The position numbers and the translations under genes are program-made. Shown here in pieces: positions 38,131 to 47,153 of a stretch of 64,000 nt of DNA. The stretch's first letter is position 1. Each line of letters starts with the position of its first letter. Below the pieces are notes generated by a model. The model did not search any database. It was not told the origin of the DNA and worked only from the letters and a program-made list of their open reading frames with translations. The DNA is from Cryptosporangium arvum DSM 44712 (GTDB lineage Bacteria; Actinomycetota; Actinomycetes; Mycobacteriales; Cryptosporangiaceae), in contig NZ_KK073874.1 of assembly GCF_000585375.1 (NCBI RefSeq), positions 7,413,913 through 7,477,912 of the forward strand, read 5' to 3'.

Positions 38131-39827
38131 GCCAACCCGAGTCCGGCGAGCACCGGTCGTCGGTTCCGCCGGAGAGCCCGGTGACGCCGGCGGCGCCGAT
38201 GCCGCCCCACCGGCAGCCCTCGCAGCCGGCCGGTCCCGGCACTTCCCCCGGGTGGGGAACCGGTGTACCCGGTGCGGTCGGGCCGGCGTCCGGGCCTCCC
38301 GGGCCGGGTGCGCCCCACCTCGCGTCGCGGCCGGTGTCCGCCCCCGGCTATCCGCAGCAGGGTCACGCACCCCGATCCGGCGGAGCCGCTCCGGCCGGGA
38401 GTGGGACGCGGCCCGGGCCGGGTGCCCCTCCGGCGCAGGGTGGATACCCGGCCCAGAGCGGATATCCGGCGCAGGGCGGCTACCCCGCGCAGAGCGGCTA
38501 CCCCGCGCAGAGCGGCTACCCCGCGCCGGGCGGCTACCCGGCGCAGACGCCACCGGCCCGGCCGGGTGCGGTGCGACCTCCGGCCGGATATCCCGGAGTC
38601 ACGCGGCAGCCCGGGCACCCCGCGGCCACCCAGGCCGCCCCGTCCCCGGTGGCCCCGCCCCAGGCCGTGCAGGCCCGTCCGACCACGGCGCCTCCGTACC
38701 CCACGACCGGTCACCCCACTACAAACGCGACACGCTCGGCCACCCCGGGCGGTCCGGCGATCGGCGCGCCCCCACCCGGCCTTTCTGCGCCCGGCACCCC
38801 GATGAGCACCGCGCCCGGCGCGCCGAACACAGCCGCCCCGCACGCCGGAACCGCCCCGCACGCCGGAACCGCCCTCCACACCGGAACCGCTCCCCACGCC
38901 GGAGCCGCCCCCGCCGGGATCATCGCGCAGCCCGGTGTCCTGGCGCCGTCCGAAGCGGCGGCCCGCTCCGCCGCGGTCGCCGCCGCCGCTGCTGCTGCCG
39001 CGCCGCAGCGCCTGGCCGCAGCCGTGCCGAGCGCGCCGCCCGACCCCCCGGACTCCCCCTCCGGCACCGTCTACAGCGCGCCGGTGACCCCCGCGGGCCG
39101 GCGCCGTCGCGGGCGCTGGCTGGGGCTCCTGCCCCGGCTCGCGGTCGGGGCGCACGTGGCCAACGCCCCGGCCCTGCGCCGTCTCTCGCCGTCGACGAGC
39201 GCGGCCGGGCTCGTCCTCGGCTTCGACGCCGACAACACGGTGGTCACCGCGCGCCTCTTCCAGCCCGAGCCGACCCGGATGGTGCTGGTCGGCGGACTCT
39301 GGGCGGCCCGGGTCCTGGTGTTCCGCGCGCTCGCGGTCGGTGCCGCCGTCACGGTGCTCACCGCGCGCCCGGACGCGTGGAACGGCTTCGGGCGATGGGC
39401 CGCCGGCTCCGACGACCGGGTGCGCGTCGCGCCGCTCGACACCCCGTTCCACGCGACGTCGTCGGCGTTGGCGCCGGCCCTCGTCGTGCAGGACGGGAAC
39501 GCGCTCGGGGGCACCGTGCGCGGCACGCTGGGGCCGTGGCAGGCCCAGCTCTCGGTCGTGCCGCAGCTCACCGCGTACGCGTTCCCGGCGATCCGGGAAG
39601 CCGGTCTGGTCGCCGTGCAGCGGCTGACCCCGGACGAGGTGACCGCGTCCACGCCGTTGCTCCGGCTGAACCGGGAGTCCGCGGCGCTGGTCAGCGCCTT
39701 GCAGGACGACATGCTCGCGCTGTTCGACGACGGCGGGTCGCGGTACGTCTGGACGCAGCCCACCCGCATCGAGCGCGCGCAGTTCGGCAACCCGCAGCGC
39801 CAGGACGTCCTCACCACCGTGCGCTGA
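38127..39827 (+). CDS. ESX-associated protein with Pro/Gly/Tyr-rich N-terminus and unknown C-terminal domain
   Basis: 566 residues. Residues 1-310 are low complexity, with GGYPAQSGYPAQ repeats and APHAGTAPHAGTA repeats. The remaining part is globular: LLPRLAVGAHVANAPALRRLSPS, LVLGFDADNTVVTARLFQPEPTRMVLVGGLWAARVLVFRALAVG, QAQLSVVPQLTAYAF and WTQPTRIERAQFGNPQRQDVLTTVR. I do not recognise a named family. It has no membrane helix of clear strength and is coupled to eccE by ATGA, so it probably works at the cytoplasmic face of the secretion complex. Confidence 0.75.
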   Translation: MSQPESGEHRSSVPPESPVTPAAPMPPHRQPSQPAGPGTSPGWGTGVPGAVGPASGPPGPGAPHLASRPVSAPGYPQQGHAPRSGGAAPAGSGTRPGPGAPPAQGGYPAQSGYPAQGGYPAQSGYPAQSGYPAPGGYPAQTPPARPGAVRPPAGYPGVTRQPGHPAATQAAPSPVAPPQAVQARPTTAPPYPTTGHPTTNATRSATPGGPAIGAPPPGLSAPGTPMSTAPGAPNTAAPHAGTAPHAGTALHTGTAPHAGAAPAGIIAQPGVLAPSEAAARSAAVAAAAAAAAPQRLAAAVPSAPPDPPDSPSGTVYSAPVTPAGRRRRGRWLGLLPRLAVGAHVANAPALRRLSPSTSAAGLVLGFDADNTVVTARLFQPEPTRMVLVGGLWAARVLVFRALAVGAAVTVLTARPDAWNGFGRWAAGSDDRVRVAPLDTPFHATSSALAPALVVQDGNALGGTVRGTLGPWQAQLSVVPQLTAYAFPAIREAGLVAVQRLTPDEVTASTPLLRLNRESAALVSALQDDMLALFDDGGSRYVWTQPTRIERAQFGNPQRQDVLTTVR

Positions 39828-39828
39828 C

Positions 39829-39861
39829 GATCCCGCCCGCAGGGCCACTGCGGGCGGGATC
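39829..39861. terminator. Bidirectional hairpin between convergent genes
   Basis: A perfect 13-bp stem (GATCCCGCCCGCA and its complement) with a 7-base loop GGGCCAC starts one base after the stop of the rightward gene and ends 14 bases before the stop of the leftward one. It has no T-run on either strand but is well placed to end both transcripts. Confidence 0.7.
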
Positions 39862-39875
39862 GCCGGCGGACGGGA

Positions 39876-41942
39876 TCAGCCGGCTCCGGGCAGCGAGGCC
39901 CGCTCCTGTGGGCGGTAGCCCTTCTCGTTCGTCCCGGTGGCCAGCACGCCGCCACCCGGCGTTTCCGGCGCGAAGACGTCCTCGTCGCGTACCGGCTGGA
40001 CATCGACCGGCGTCTCCGCGGCCGGGCCGACCGGGATCGGCTCGACGCCGTGCACGCGGGCCGCGAGGTCGGCCCGCACCAGCGGCCGCTCGTCCTGGTT
40101 CGTCGCACCCGGCTCGGGCGCGGTACCCCGGAGCGCGTCCGGGACACCGATCGCGCTGAACGGGGCTTTCCCGGCGTCCGGCTGATTGAGCACCGGGTTC
40201 GAGGGCTGCGTCAGCGGCGTGAGACGCAGCGGATCCGACAGACCACCCGGCGTCCGCGACCCCTGCCGGCCGGGCTGGCCCGGCTGACCCGGCGTTCCCG
40301 GACGGCCGGGCTGCGGCCGATCGAGCACCGGCCTGGTCGCGCCCGGGGGCAGGTTGCCGGAGCCGGGACGCCCGCCGGGTGCGCCCGGCTGCTGCGTACG
40401 CCCGTTGAGCACCGACGGCGTCGCCGGCGTTCGCCGCGCGGCGAACGGTGACGGCGGCAACCCGGACGTACCCGGTCGCTGCACCGGCCCGCCCGGCGCG
40501 TTCGGCCGCCGCTGCCCACCGGGCATCGCCGGCAGGTTCGGCTGATTCGACCGGCGACCACCGGACGCGGGAGCGGGCGCACCCGGTTGGTTCGGCCGCC
40601 GCTGCCCGCCGGGCATCGCCGGCAGGTTCGGCTGATTCGGCCGGGCGCCGCCGAGCACCGGCTGATTGGGCTGACCGGGCCGGCGCAGTGCTCCGCGCGC
40701 CGGCATCGGCGGCAGGCCCGGCTGGTTCGGGACGCCGGGCTTCAGCACGCCGTTCGCCAGCGCCGGAGACAGTGCGGGCGGGGCTACCGGCGGCGTGACC
40801 GGAGGGGTGGGCACCCTCACCACCGGCGGTGTCACCACCGGCGGGTTCGGTGGCGTGATGGTCGGCGTCAGCGTCGGGGGAACGATCGGCGCCGGCGGTG
40901 CCGGCGCCGGGGGCGGTGTCAGTACCGGCGGTGGCGCGGGTGGCACCGGCGTGACGACGTCGGTCGGTTTCACCGGATCGGCGCCCGGGTCGAACGGCTT
41001 GGTCGGTGGCGGCGGCGTGGGCTCGACCGCGCCCGGATTCGGAGCACCGGGAGTACCCGGGGTCATCGGGACGTTGCCGACCGACGGCACACCCGGCTGG
41101 TTCCCGATGTCCTTGAACTTGTACGGCGGCGCCACCACCGCGTTGGTCGGCCCCTCGTAGATACCGGGCGTCGTACCGGCGATCCCGTTGTAGGCGTCCC
41201 AGTAGGCGTCGGCCATCGCGCGCTCGATGACCTGCGCCTGGTACGTGTACTTCTCGGTCATCGCCGCGACTCTGCGTGTGTAGTCGGCCTGCTGCGGCGT
41301 GCCCTCGAGCTCCTCGATGTGCTTGATCTTGTTCCGCGCCATCACGGCGTCCTCGAGGCCTTTGGCTTCGGCGTCGAACTCGTGCCGCAGCGCGGTGATC
41401 CGTCCCTGCTCGCGCTGCATGTCGACGGTCAGCTGGGCGAGGATGTTCGCGGTGAGGAACGCCGCCTGGTACCAGTCGCTCAACGACTTCATCGCCGCGC
41501 CCGGCCCCATGGCCAGGAACACCTCGGCGCCCGGCGACGTCCAGAAGCCCTGGGCCTGGAGGCCGCGCCGGTTGACCTCCATCATGATCTCGTGCAGCGA
41601 GGACGCGACCGCCGACCAGTAGTTGGCCAGGTCGTGAACGGGCCCGGCCTTCTGGGCCATCATCCGTGTGTAGACGGCCTCGACGCTGGACCCGTCGGCG
41701 CCGGTGCGACCGAGGTAGTCCTCCTTGTGCTGGTAGTCGTAGGCGCCCTGACCCCGCTGGGTGGGGTTCCCGGTGGGGTTCCACGTCTGGTCGTACTGCT
41801 GCAGTTCGGTCAGGCCGGCCGTCGACGTGTCGTACTCGGTGGTGTTCTCGCCCATGTGCCGGCCGACGGTGCGGAGATCGTGGAGACGACTGTTCTCCGC
41901 AGAGTCGTAGCCGAACCACGGCTGCTGGTTCTTGTCAGGCAT
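39876..41942 (-). CDS. Large ESX-associated protein: helical N-terminus with long Pro-rich region
   Basis: 688 residues. The first 270 are helical with a WXG-like turn (RRGLQAQGFWTSPGAEVFLAMGPG) and long helices (MQREQGRITALRHEFDAEAKGLEDAVMARNKIKHIEEL), resembling a PPE- or WXG-type secretion substrate. Residues 280-600 are Pro/Gly/Asn-rich with NQPGLPPMPARG and NQPNLPAMPGGQRRP repeats. The C-terminus ends DEDVFAPETPGGGVLATGTNEKGYRPQERASLPGAG. Likely a secreted substrate or structural partner of this ESX system. Transcribed after eccC and the next gene in a leftward unit. Confidence 0.7.
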   Translation of the reverse strand: MPDKNQQPWFGYDSAENSRLHDLRTVGRHMGENTTEYDTSTAGLTELQQYDQTWNPTGNPTQRGQGAYDYQHKEDYLGRTGADGSSVEAVYTRMMAQKAGPVHDLANYWSAVASSLHEIMMEVNRRGLQAQGFWTSPGAEVFLAMGPGAAMKSLSDWYQAAFLTANILAQLTVDMQREQGRITALRHEFDAEAKGLEDAVMARNKIKHIEELEGTPQQADYTRRVAAMTEKYTYQAQVIERAMADAYWDAYNGIAGTTPGIYEGPTNAVVAPPYKFKDIGNQPGVPSVGNVPMTPGTPGAPNPGAVEPTPPPPTKPFDPGADPVKPTDVVTPVPPAPPPVLTPPPAPAPPAPIVPPTLTPTITPPNPPVVTPPVVRVPTPPVTPPVAPPALSPALANGVLKPGVPNQPGLPPMPARGALRRPGQPNQPVLGGARPNQPNLPAMPGGQRRPNQPGAPAPASGGRRSNQPNLPAMPGGQRRPNAPGGPVQRPGTSGLPPSPFAARRTPATPSVLNGRTQQPGAPGGRPGSGNLPPGATRPVLDRPQPGRPGTPGQPGQPGRQGSRTPGGLSDPLRLTPLTQPSNPVLNQPDAGKAPFSAIGVPDALRGTAPEPGATNQDERPLVRADLAARVHGVEPIPVGPAAETPVDVQPVRDEDVFAPETPGGGVLATGTNEKGYRPQERASLPGAG
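40501..40644 (-). repeat. 54-bp direct repeats within the Pro-rich gene
   Basis: Two 54-base copies (40501-40554 and 40591-40644) with two or so mismatches sit 90 bases apart and encode NQPNLPAMPGGQRRPN twice. They are in frame and lie in the Pro/Gly-rich region. Confidence 0.8.
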
Positions 41943-41960
41943 GTTTGGACTCCGCAGTCG

Positions 41961-42938
41961 TCAGAACGAGGGCGTGCCGCGCTGGTAGCCCTTGGTCCAG
42001 TCGACGTCGGTCGTGGCCGGGAACGACTCCACCGCTTCCTGCACCGGACCGCGATCCTCCGGAACCGGCGCGGTGTACGTCGGCTTGTCCAGTTTCACCT
42101 CGATCTTGGTGGTCGGGGCGTCCTTGCCCTCGCCGACCCTGATCTCCTTCGTGATGGTCTTCTTGCCGTCGTCCGCGGTGACGGTCCTGGTGGTCGTGGT
42201 GACGTCCTGCGCGCGCACCGTGTTGCCCCGCTCGTCGACCGTCTTGCCGCCCGGGCGGACCTCGACCACCAGGCTGGGGGCGACCCGGCCGGTCTTGTCG
42301 GCCGTGTAGGTCGTGGTGGTGGTGCTCACGAGCGTGCCGCTCGGCGCGGTGATCGTGGTGACCGAACGCGGAATACCGTCGATCGTCTGCGTACGCACCA
42401 TCCGGGTGGAGCCGTCCGGGTACATCGTCAGCATGCCCCCGCCGACCGGAATGGACTGACCGCCCGGCGCGTCGGCCTCGGCGTCGATGCCGATGGCGGC
42501 CTCGCCCGTGACCCGCTGGTCGAACATCGTCGTGTCACCGACGCCCTCGGGGAGGCCCGGCGGCTCCTTGGCCGTCGGGTCGGCGAACGCGTACCCCATG
42601 AGGTTCAGCTTCTCGGCCGACTCCCAGTCGGTCGTGCCGTAGGTGTACGCGCAGACGTTCGCGGCCTGCCCGATCGCGGTGAGCCCCAACCGCACGTCCT
42701 CGAGCAGCCGCTCGAAGGCCGCCTGCTGCTTCGCGATGCCGGCCATCATGACCTTGCCCTCGGCGAAGAACCCGGCCGGGCCCGCGTCCTTGAGCCCGGC
42801 GAACGCATCGCTCGCGGTCTGGGCCATGGGCGCCAGCTTCATTTTCGCCGGCATGACCGCCGGCCCCGAGTTCGTGATCATCTCGAAAGCCCAGTCGCCG
42901 AGCTTGCTCGCATTGACCGATAAATCGTCGCCGGCCAT
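41961..42938 (-). CDS. ESX-associated protein with helical N-terminus and Thr-rich beta domain
   Basis: 325 residues from ATG at 42938 after a GGGAGG ribosome binding site. The N-terminal 110 residues form helices like small ESX substrates (LSVNASKLGDWAFEMITNSG, QTASDAFAGLKDAGPAGFFAEG, AFERLLEDVRLGLTAIGQAANVCA). The remainder is Thr/Val-rich and probably beta (SVTTITAPSGTLVSTTTTTYTADKTG, TTTTRTVTADDGKKTITKEIRVG). No signal peptide. I know no named family. It lies between eccC and the large Pro-rich gene in the same direction, separated from the latter by 18 bases. Confidence 0.7.
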   Translation of the reverse strand: MAGDDLSVNASKLGDWAFEMITNSGPAVMPAKMKLAPMAQTASDAFAGLKDAGPAGFFAEGKVMMAGIAKQQAAFERLLEDVRLGLTAIGQAANVCAYTYGTTDWESAEKLNLMGYAFADPTAKEPPGLPEGVGDTTMFDQRVTGEAAIGIDAEADAPGGQSIPVGGGMLTMYPDGSTRMVRTQTIDGIPRSVTTITAPSGTLVSTTTTTYTADKTGRVAPSLVVEVRPGGKTVDERGNTVRAQDVTTTTRTVTADDGKKTITKEIRVGEGKDAPTTKIEVKLDKPTYTAPVPEDRGPVQEAVESFPATTDVDWTKGYQRGTPSF

Positions 42939-43041
42939 TCCGACCTCCCGCCTGTCCCGCTCCGGCCCCGCGATGTGCGCGACCCCCGTGTGGAGCAACA
43001 GATCCAGTGTGAGCCTAGAGGCCCCGGGCTACGCCCGAGAA

Positions 43042-46000
43042 TCATTCCGCCGGAAGATGGGCCAGCTGGACGAGCTGGTTCCCGCCGCGCCTGGTCACCA
43101 GCCAGGCCCGTCCCGGCGGCAACGGCTGGGGCCGGAGGGTGCCGAAGAGCGCGCCCTCCTCACGCTGCCCGGACATCATCAGGCCCGGTGACGCCAGCTC
43201 CCGGATGCGGCCGACGAACGGGTCGTACATCGCCCGCGACGCGCCGCCGATCCGCCGGGTCACGATCACGTGCAGCCCGATGTCCCGTCCCTGCGCCAGG
43301 TACTCCAGCAGCGGCAGCAGCGGGTTGGTCGTCGTCGAGGCGACCAGGTCGTAGTCGTCGATCAGCAGGTAGAGGTCCGGCCCGCTCCACCAGCTCCGGT
43401 TACGCAGCTGCTCGGGAGTGACGTCCGGCCCGGGCAACCGGCTCTTCATCACGGTGACGACCTGCTGCACCACGTCGCCGGTGACGGCCGCGGACGTGCC
43501 GTACCCGATCAGGTGGTCACCGTCGATCGCACCGAGCAGGCTGCGCCGGTAGTCGAGGACGATGATCCGGGCCTCGGCCGGCGTGTACTTCTCGGTCACC
43601 GACCGGGCCAGGCAGCGCAGGAACGTGCTCTTGCCGGACTCGACGTCGCCGAAGAGCAGTAGATGCGGCTCGGCGTCGAAATCCAGCCGGACCGGCTGCA
43701 GGTCCGCCTCGGCGATGCCGATCGCCAGCCCGCGCTCGGGATCGGACCCCACCGGCGGCAGGGCGTGGTACGGCAGCAGCGGCGGGAGCAGCCGGACGGC
43801 CGGCGCCACGGCTCCCGGCCACTCGTTCCGGATCCGCTGGACGAGTTTGGCCACTCCGTCGCTGACGTTCGACGGGTCGGTCGACCCGTCGATCCGCGGC
43901 AGACCGGTGAGGAAGTGCATCGCGTCCGGCGTGAGACCGCGTCCGGTGGCGTCCTTCGGGACGTTGAGCGCGGCGCGCCGGTTGATCTCGGAGTCCGACG
44001 GGTCGCCGAGCCGCAGCTCGAGCTTGGCCCCGAACGTGTCGCGCACCGCCGGGCGGAGCTCCATCCACCGGCCGACCGAGGCGAACACGTGGATGCCGTG
44101 CCCGAGCCCCCGCTGAGCCAGCTCGGTCACGACCGGCTCCAGGTCCTCGAACTCCGACCGCAGCGTGCCCCACCCGTCCACGACCAGGAACACGTCGCCG
44201 AACAGGTCGTCGGCGAAGCGGCCGTCGCGCTTCGCCCGGCGGTAGGTCGCCATCCCGTCGACGCCGTGCGCGGCGAACGTGCGCTCCCGGATGGCCAGCA
44301 GCGTGTGCATCTCGGCGATCGTCCGCCGCACCTGATCGACGTCGCGCCGGGACGCGACCCCGCCCACGTGGGGCAGGTCGCGCAGCGCGGTGAGACCGCC
44401 GCCACCGAAGTCCAGACCGTAGAACTGCACCTCACGAGGGGTGTGGGTGAGAGCGAGCCCGGCGACGAGCGTCCGGAGCAGGGTGCTCTTCCCCGATCGC
44501 GGGGCGCCGGCGACCACGACGTTGCCCGCCGCCCCGCTCAGGTCGATCTCGAGCAGGTCCCGGCGCTGGTCGAACGGGCGGTCGATCAGTCCGGCGACGC
44601 CACGCAGCGCCCCGCGCCACTCGCCGGCGGCCACGGTGAGCCCGCGGGCGGAGTCGGAGACCAACGGCGGCAGCAACTGGTCGAGCGTCGGCGGCGCGTC
44701 CAGCGGGGGCAGCCACACCTGGTGAGCCGGGGCACCGCGGCCGGCGAGCCGGTCGACGAGCACCCGCAGCAGCGTCTCACCCTGCGGCGCGTCCTCGGCC
44801 TCGACCGCCACGTCGGGCTCCGGCTCGATCTGAGCCGGTCCGGCCTGGTAGCGGCTGGTGTAGGCCTGGACGGGATCGGTCATCCGGGCTCGCGCCGAGC
44901 GGGTGCGGTTCTCCCCGCGCTGGTACCGGCCGGACACGTAGGCGGCCCGGAACCGGATCAGCCCCTCGGTGCCCGCCTTGATGTATCCGTTGCCGGGCGA
45001 GCGGGGCAGCTCGTACGCATCCGGAACGCCGAGCACGGTGCGGCTCTCCATCGACGAGAACGTCCGCAGGCCGATGCGGTACGAGAGGTGCGAGTCCAGG
45101 CCGCGCAGCCGGCCTTCCTCCAGCCGCTGCGACGCCAGCAGCAGGTGGACGCCGAGCGACCGCCCGACCCGTCCGATCTGGACGAACATGTCGATGAAGT
45201 CGGGCTTGGCGGTGAGCAGCTCGCTGAACTCGTCACAGATGATGAGCAGGCTGGGCAGCGGCACGAGCGGAACGCCGCTCGCTCGGGCCCGCTCGTAGTC
45301 GCGCTGCGAGTCGTACTTGCCGGCCGAGCGCAGCAGCTCCTGTCGCCGGATCAGCTCACCCGAGATCGCGTCCTGCATGCGGTCGACGAGCGCGAGTTCG
45401 TCGGACAGGTTGGTGATCACCGCGCTGGTGTGCGGCAGCCGGTCCAGCTGGGTGAACGTCGCGCCACCCTTGAAGTCCACGAGGACGAAGTTGAGCGTCT
45501 CGGACGAGTGCGTCGCCGCGAGCGCGAGCACCAGCGTCCGCAGGAGTTCGCTCTTGCCCGAGCCGGTCGCGCCCACCAGCAGGCCGTGCGGCCCCATGCC
45601 GTCCTGCGCCGACTCCTTGAGGTCCAGCTCGACCGGACGACCGTCGGGGTTGACGCCGATCGTCACCCGCAGCCGGTCCCGGTTCGGCCGGGCCGTCCAG
45701 GCCCGTTCGACATCGAAGTCGTAGGGATCGCCGAGCTCGAGCAGCTCGGCCAGGCCGAGCTCGCCGACGAGCGGGGTCTCCGCCACCGACGCCGCGGAGA
45801 GCCGCAACGGGGCGAGTTTGCGCACCAGGGCGCCGGTCTCGATCGGGCCGAGCTCGTCGGCCGGGCCGATCGGCGAGGAGCCGTCCATCGTCGTGCTGGA
45901 GAGCGTTCCGTCGGCGTCGATGTCCAGCACGATCGTTGACGCGTCGAGGATGCGTGGCGGCAGGTTGCCGATGTCGACGATCGTGACGCCCTCGACGCCG

Positions 46001-47004
46001 CCCTCGGCCATCAGGTGGTCCGAACCGGCCGTCTCCCCGCCGTCGAGGACGACGACCAGGTGGACGCCGGACGAAGCCGCCACGCTCGGGTTGAACCGGG
46101 GCCGATGGGCCAGGACGTCGTCGAGCATGGCTTCCAGCGCGATCACCGAGGGCGTGACCAGCCGGACCGGTCCGACCGCGTCGGTCCGCTTCGGGTGCAG
46201 GGCGTGCGGGAGCCACTTGGCCCACTCCCACTGCTCCCGGCGATCCTCGGCGACGCACAGCGCGACCAGCGCCTCGTCGGGGGCGTGGAACGTCGCCACC
46301 TGCGCGACGAGCGCGCGCACCATGCCGCGCACGCGCTCCGGCTCGCCGCGGACGTAGACGTGCGAGAAGCCGCGCAGCGCCATCGCGACCGGCAGGTCCG
46401 GGACGATCGAGTACGTGGTGACGAAACGACGCAGCGCGCTGGCGCAGAGCGGCTCCAGGTCGTCGACCGGCTGGGTCTCCGGCGGGATGAGCGGCGTGGC
46501 GATCTCCTGGGCGCCGCGTCCGATGCGCACCACCCCGAAGTCACCGTCGGAGGAGCGCCGCTCCCAGAGCCGGGCCGACTGCGCCGTGGACCAGAGCGAG
46601 TCCGGATCGGGGTGGCGGTAGAACATCGCCTCCTGCTGTTGCCGGATCGTGATCCGGACCGCCGCCCGTAACTGGCTGAGCCGGCGGAGGTACTGCCGGC
46701 GAGCGGCGACCATCTCCCGTTTGCTCTGGCCACCGCCCTGGTTGGCGAGCTGCGCGGCGATCATGCCGAGGATCGAGATGCCGTAGAGCCCACCGGCCAC
46801 ATAGGCCAGCGCGCCACCACGTCCGCCGCCGACCATCAGGCCCATCGCCGCCGCACCGGCGCCCATCGGCATGATCATCATGACCCGCTGCCAGCCCTGG
46901 TTGTTGGGCTGCGGAGCCTCCGGCGGCGGCTCGAGAACAACCTCGCCGACCGGCAGGTCCGGCGCCGGCTGACGCGGTGGGCGCTTCACGATCACGGTCG
47001 CCAC
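43042..47004 (-). CDS. eccC: Type VII secretion motor ATPase EccC (three FtsK/SpoIIIE domains)
   Basis: 1,320 residues from GTG at 47004 (ribosome binding site GAGGGAGG), a fused EccCa-EccCb form. Two membrane helices near 45-90 (VMMIMPMGAGAAAMGLMV, LYGISILGMIAAQLA) precede three ATPase domains with P-loops GATGSGKSELLRTL (about 480), GAPRSGKSTLLRTL (about 835) and GDVESGKSTFLRCL (about 1,120). Walker B strands are LNFVLVDFKGG, DVFLVVDGWG and DLYLLIDDYD. All three sites look intact, unlike many ESX motors where later domains are degenerate. It recognises Esx substrates and drives export. Divergent from eccD. Confidence 0.97.
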   Translation of the reverse strand: MATVIVKRPPRQPAPDLPVGEVVLEPPPEAPQPNNQGWQRVMMIMPMGAGAAAMGLMVGGGRGGALAYVAGGLYGISILGMIAAQLANQGGGQSKREMVAARRQYLRRLSQLRAAVRITIRQQQEAMFYRHPDPDSLWSTAQSARLWERRSSDGDFGVVRIGRGAQEIATPLIPPETQPVDDLEPLCASALRRFVTTYSIVPDLPVAMALRGFSHVYVRGEPERVRGMVRALVAQVATFHAPDEALVALCVAEDRREQWEWAKWLPHALHPKRTDAVGPVRLVTPSVIALEAMLDDVLAHRPRFNPSVAASSGVHLVVVLDGGETAGSDHLMAEGGVEGVTIVDIGNLPPRILDASTIVLDIDADGTLSSTTMDGSSPIGPADELGPIETGALVRKLAPLRLSAASVAETPLVGELGLAELLELGDPYDFDVERAWTARPNRDRLRVTIGVNPDGRPVELDLKESAQDGMGPHGLLVGATGSGKSELLRTLVLALAATHSSETLNFVLVDFKGGATFTQLDRLPHTSAVITNLSDELALVDRMQDAISGELIRRQELLRSAGKYDSQRDYERARASGVPLVPLPSLLIICDEFSELLTAKPDFIDMFVQIGRVGRSLGVHLLLASQRLEEGRLRGLDSHLSYRIGLRTFSSMESRTVLGVPDAYELPRSPGNGYIKAGTEGLIRFRAAYVSGRYQRGENRTRSARARMTDPVQAYTSRYQAGPAQIEPEPDVAVEAEDAPQGETLLRVLVDRLAGRGAPAHQVWLPPLDAPPTLDQLLPPLVSDSARGLTVAAGEWRGALRGVAGLIDRPFDQRRDLLEIDLSGAAGNVVVAGAPRSGKSTLLRTLVAGLALTHTPREVQFYGLDFGGGGLTALRDLPHVGGVASRRDVDQVRRTIAEMHTLLAIRERTFAAHGVDGMATYRRAKRDGRFADDLFGDVFLVVDGWGTLRSEFEDLEPVVTELAQRGLGHGIHVFASVGRWMELRPAVRDTFGAKLELRLGDPSDSEINRRAALNVPKDATGRGLTPDAMHFLTGLPRIDGSTDPSNVSDGVAKLVQRIRNEWPGAVAPAVRLLPPLLPYHALPPVGSDPERGLAIGIAEADLQPVRLDFDAEPHLLLFGDVESGKSTFLRCLARSVTEKYTPAEARIIVLDYRRSLLGAIDGDHLIGYGTSAAVTGDVVQQVVTVMKSRLPGPDVTPEQLRNRSWWSGPDLYLLIDDYDLVASTTTNPLLPLLEYLAQGRDIGLHVIVTRRIGGASRAMYDPFVGRIRELASPGLMMSGQREEGALFGTLRPQPLPPGRAWLVTRRGGNQLVQLAHLPAE

Positions 47005-47153
47005 GCGATGTCCTCCCTCGCAGCCGATCGGCTCGGCAGCTTCCGCACAGAGTGCACAATAGCCACCACGGTGATCGGCGCGTACCGCATGCAACGGCTG
47101 CTACGTTGGCCCCGTTCGCCACGCCATCCGTTCTGCGCCGGAGGTACCACCGC

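Noticed and set aside
39876-42938. The two leftward ESX-associated genes considered as PE/PPE proteins
   Set aside because: No PE or PPE start motif is visible and the N-termini are only loosely like WXG-type helices, so they are left as unassigned ESX-associated proteins.
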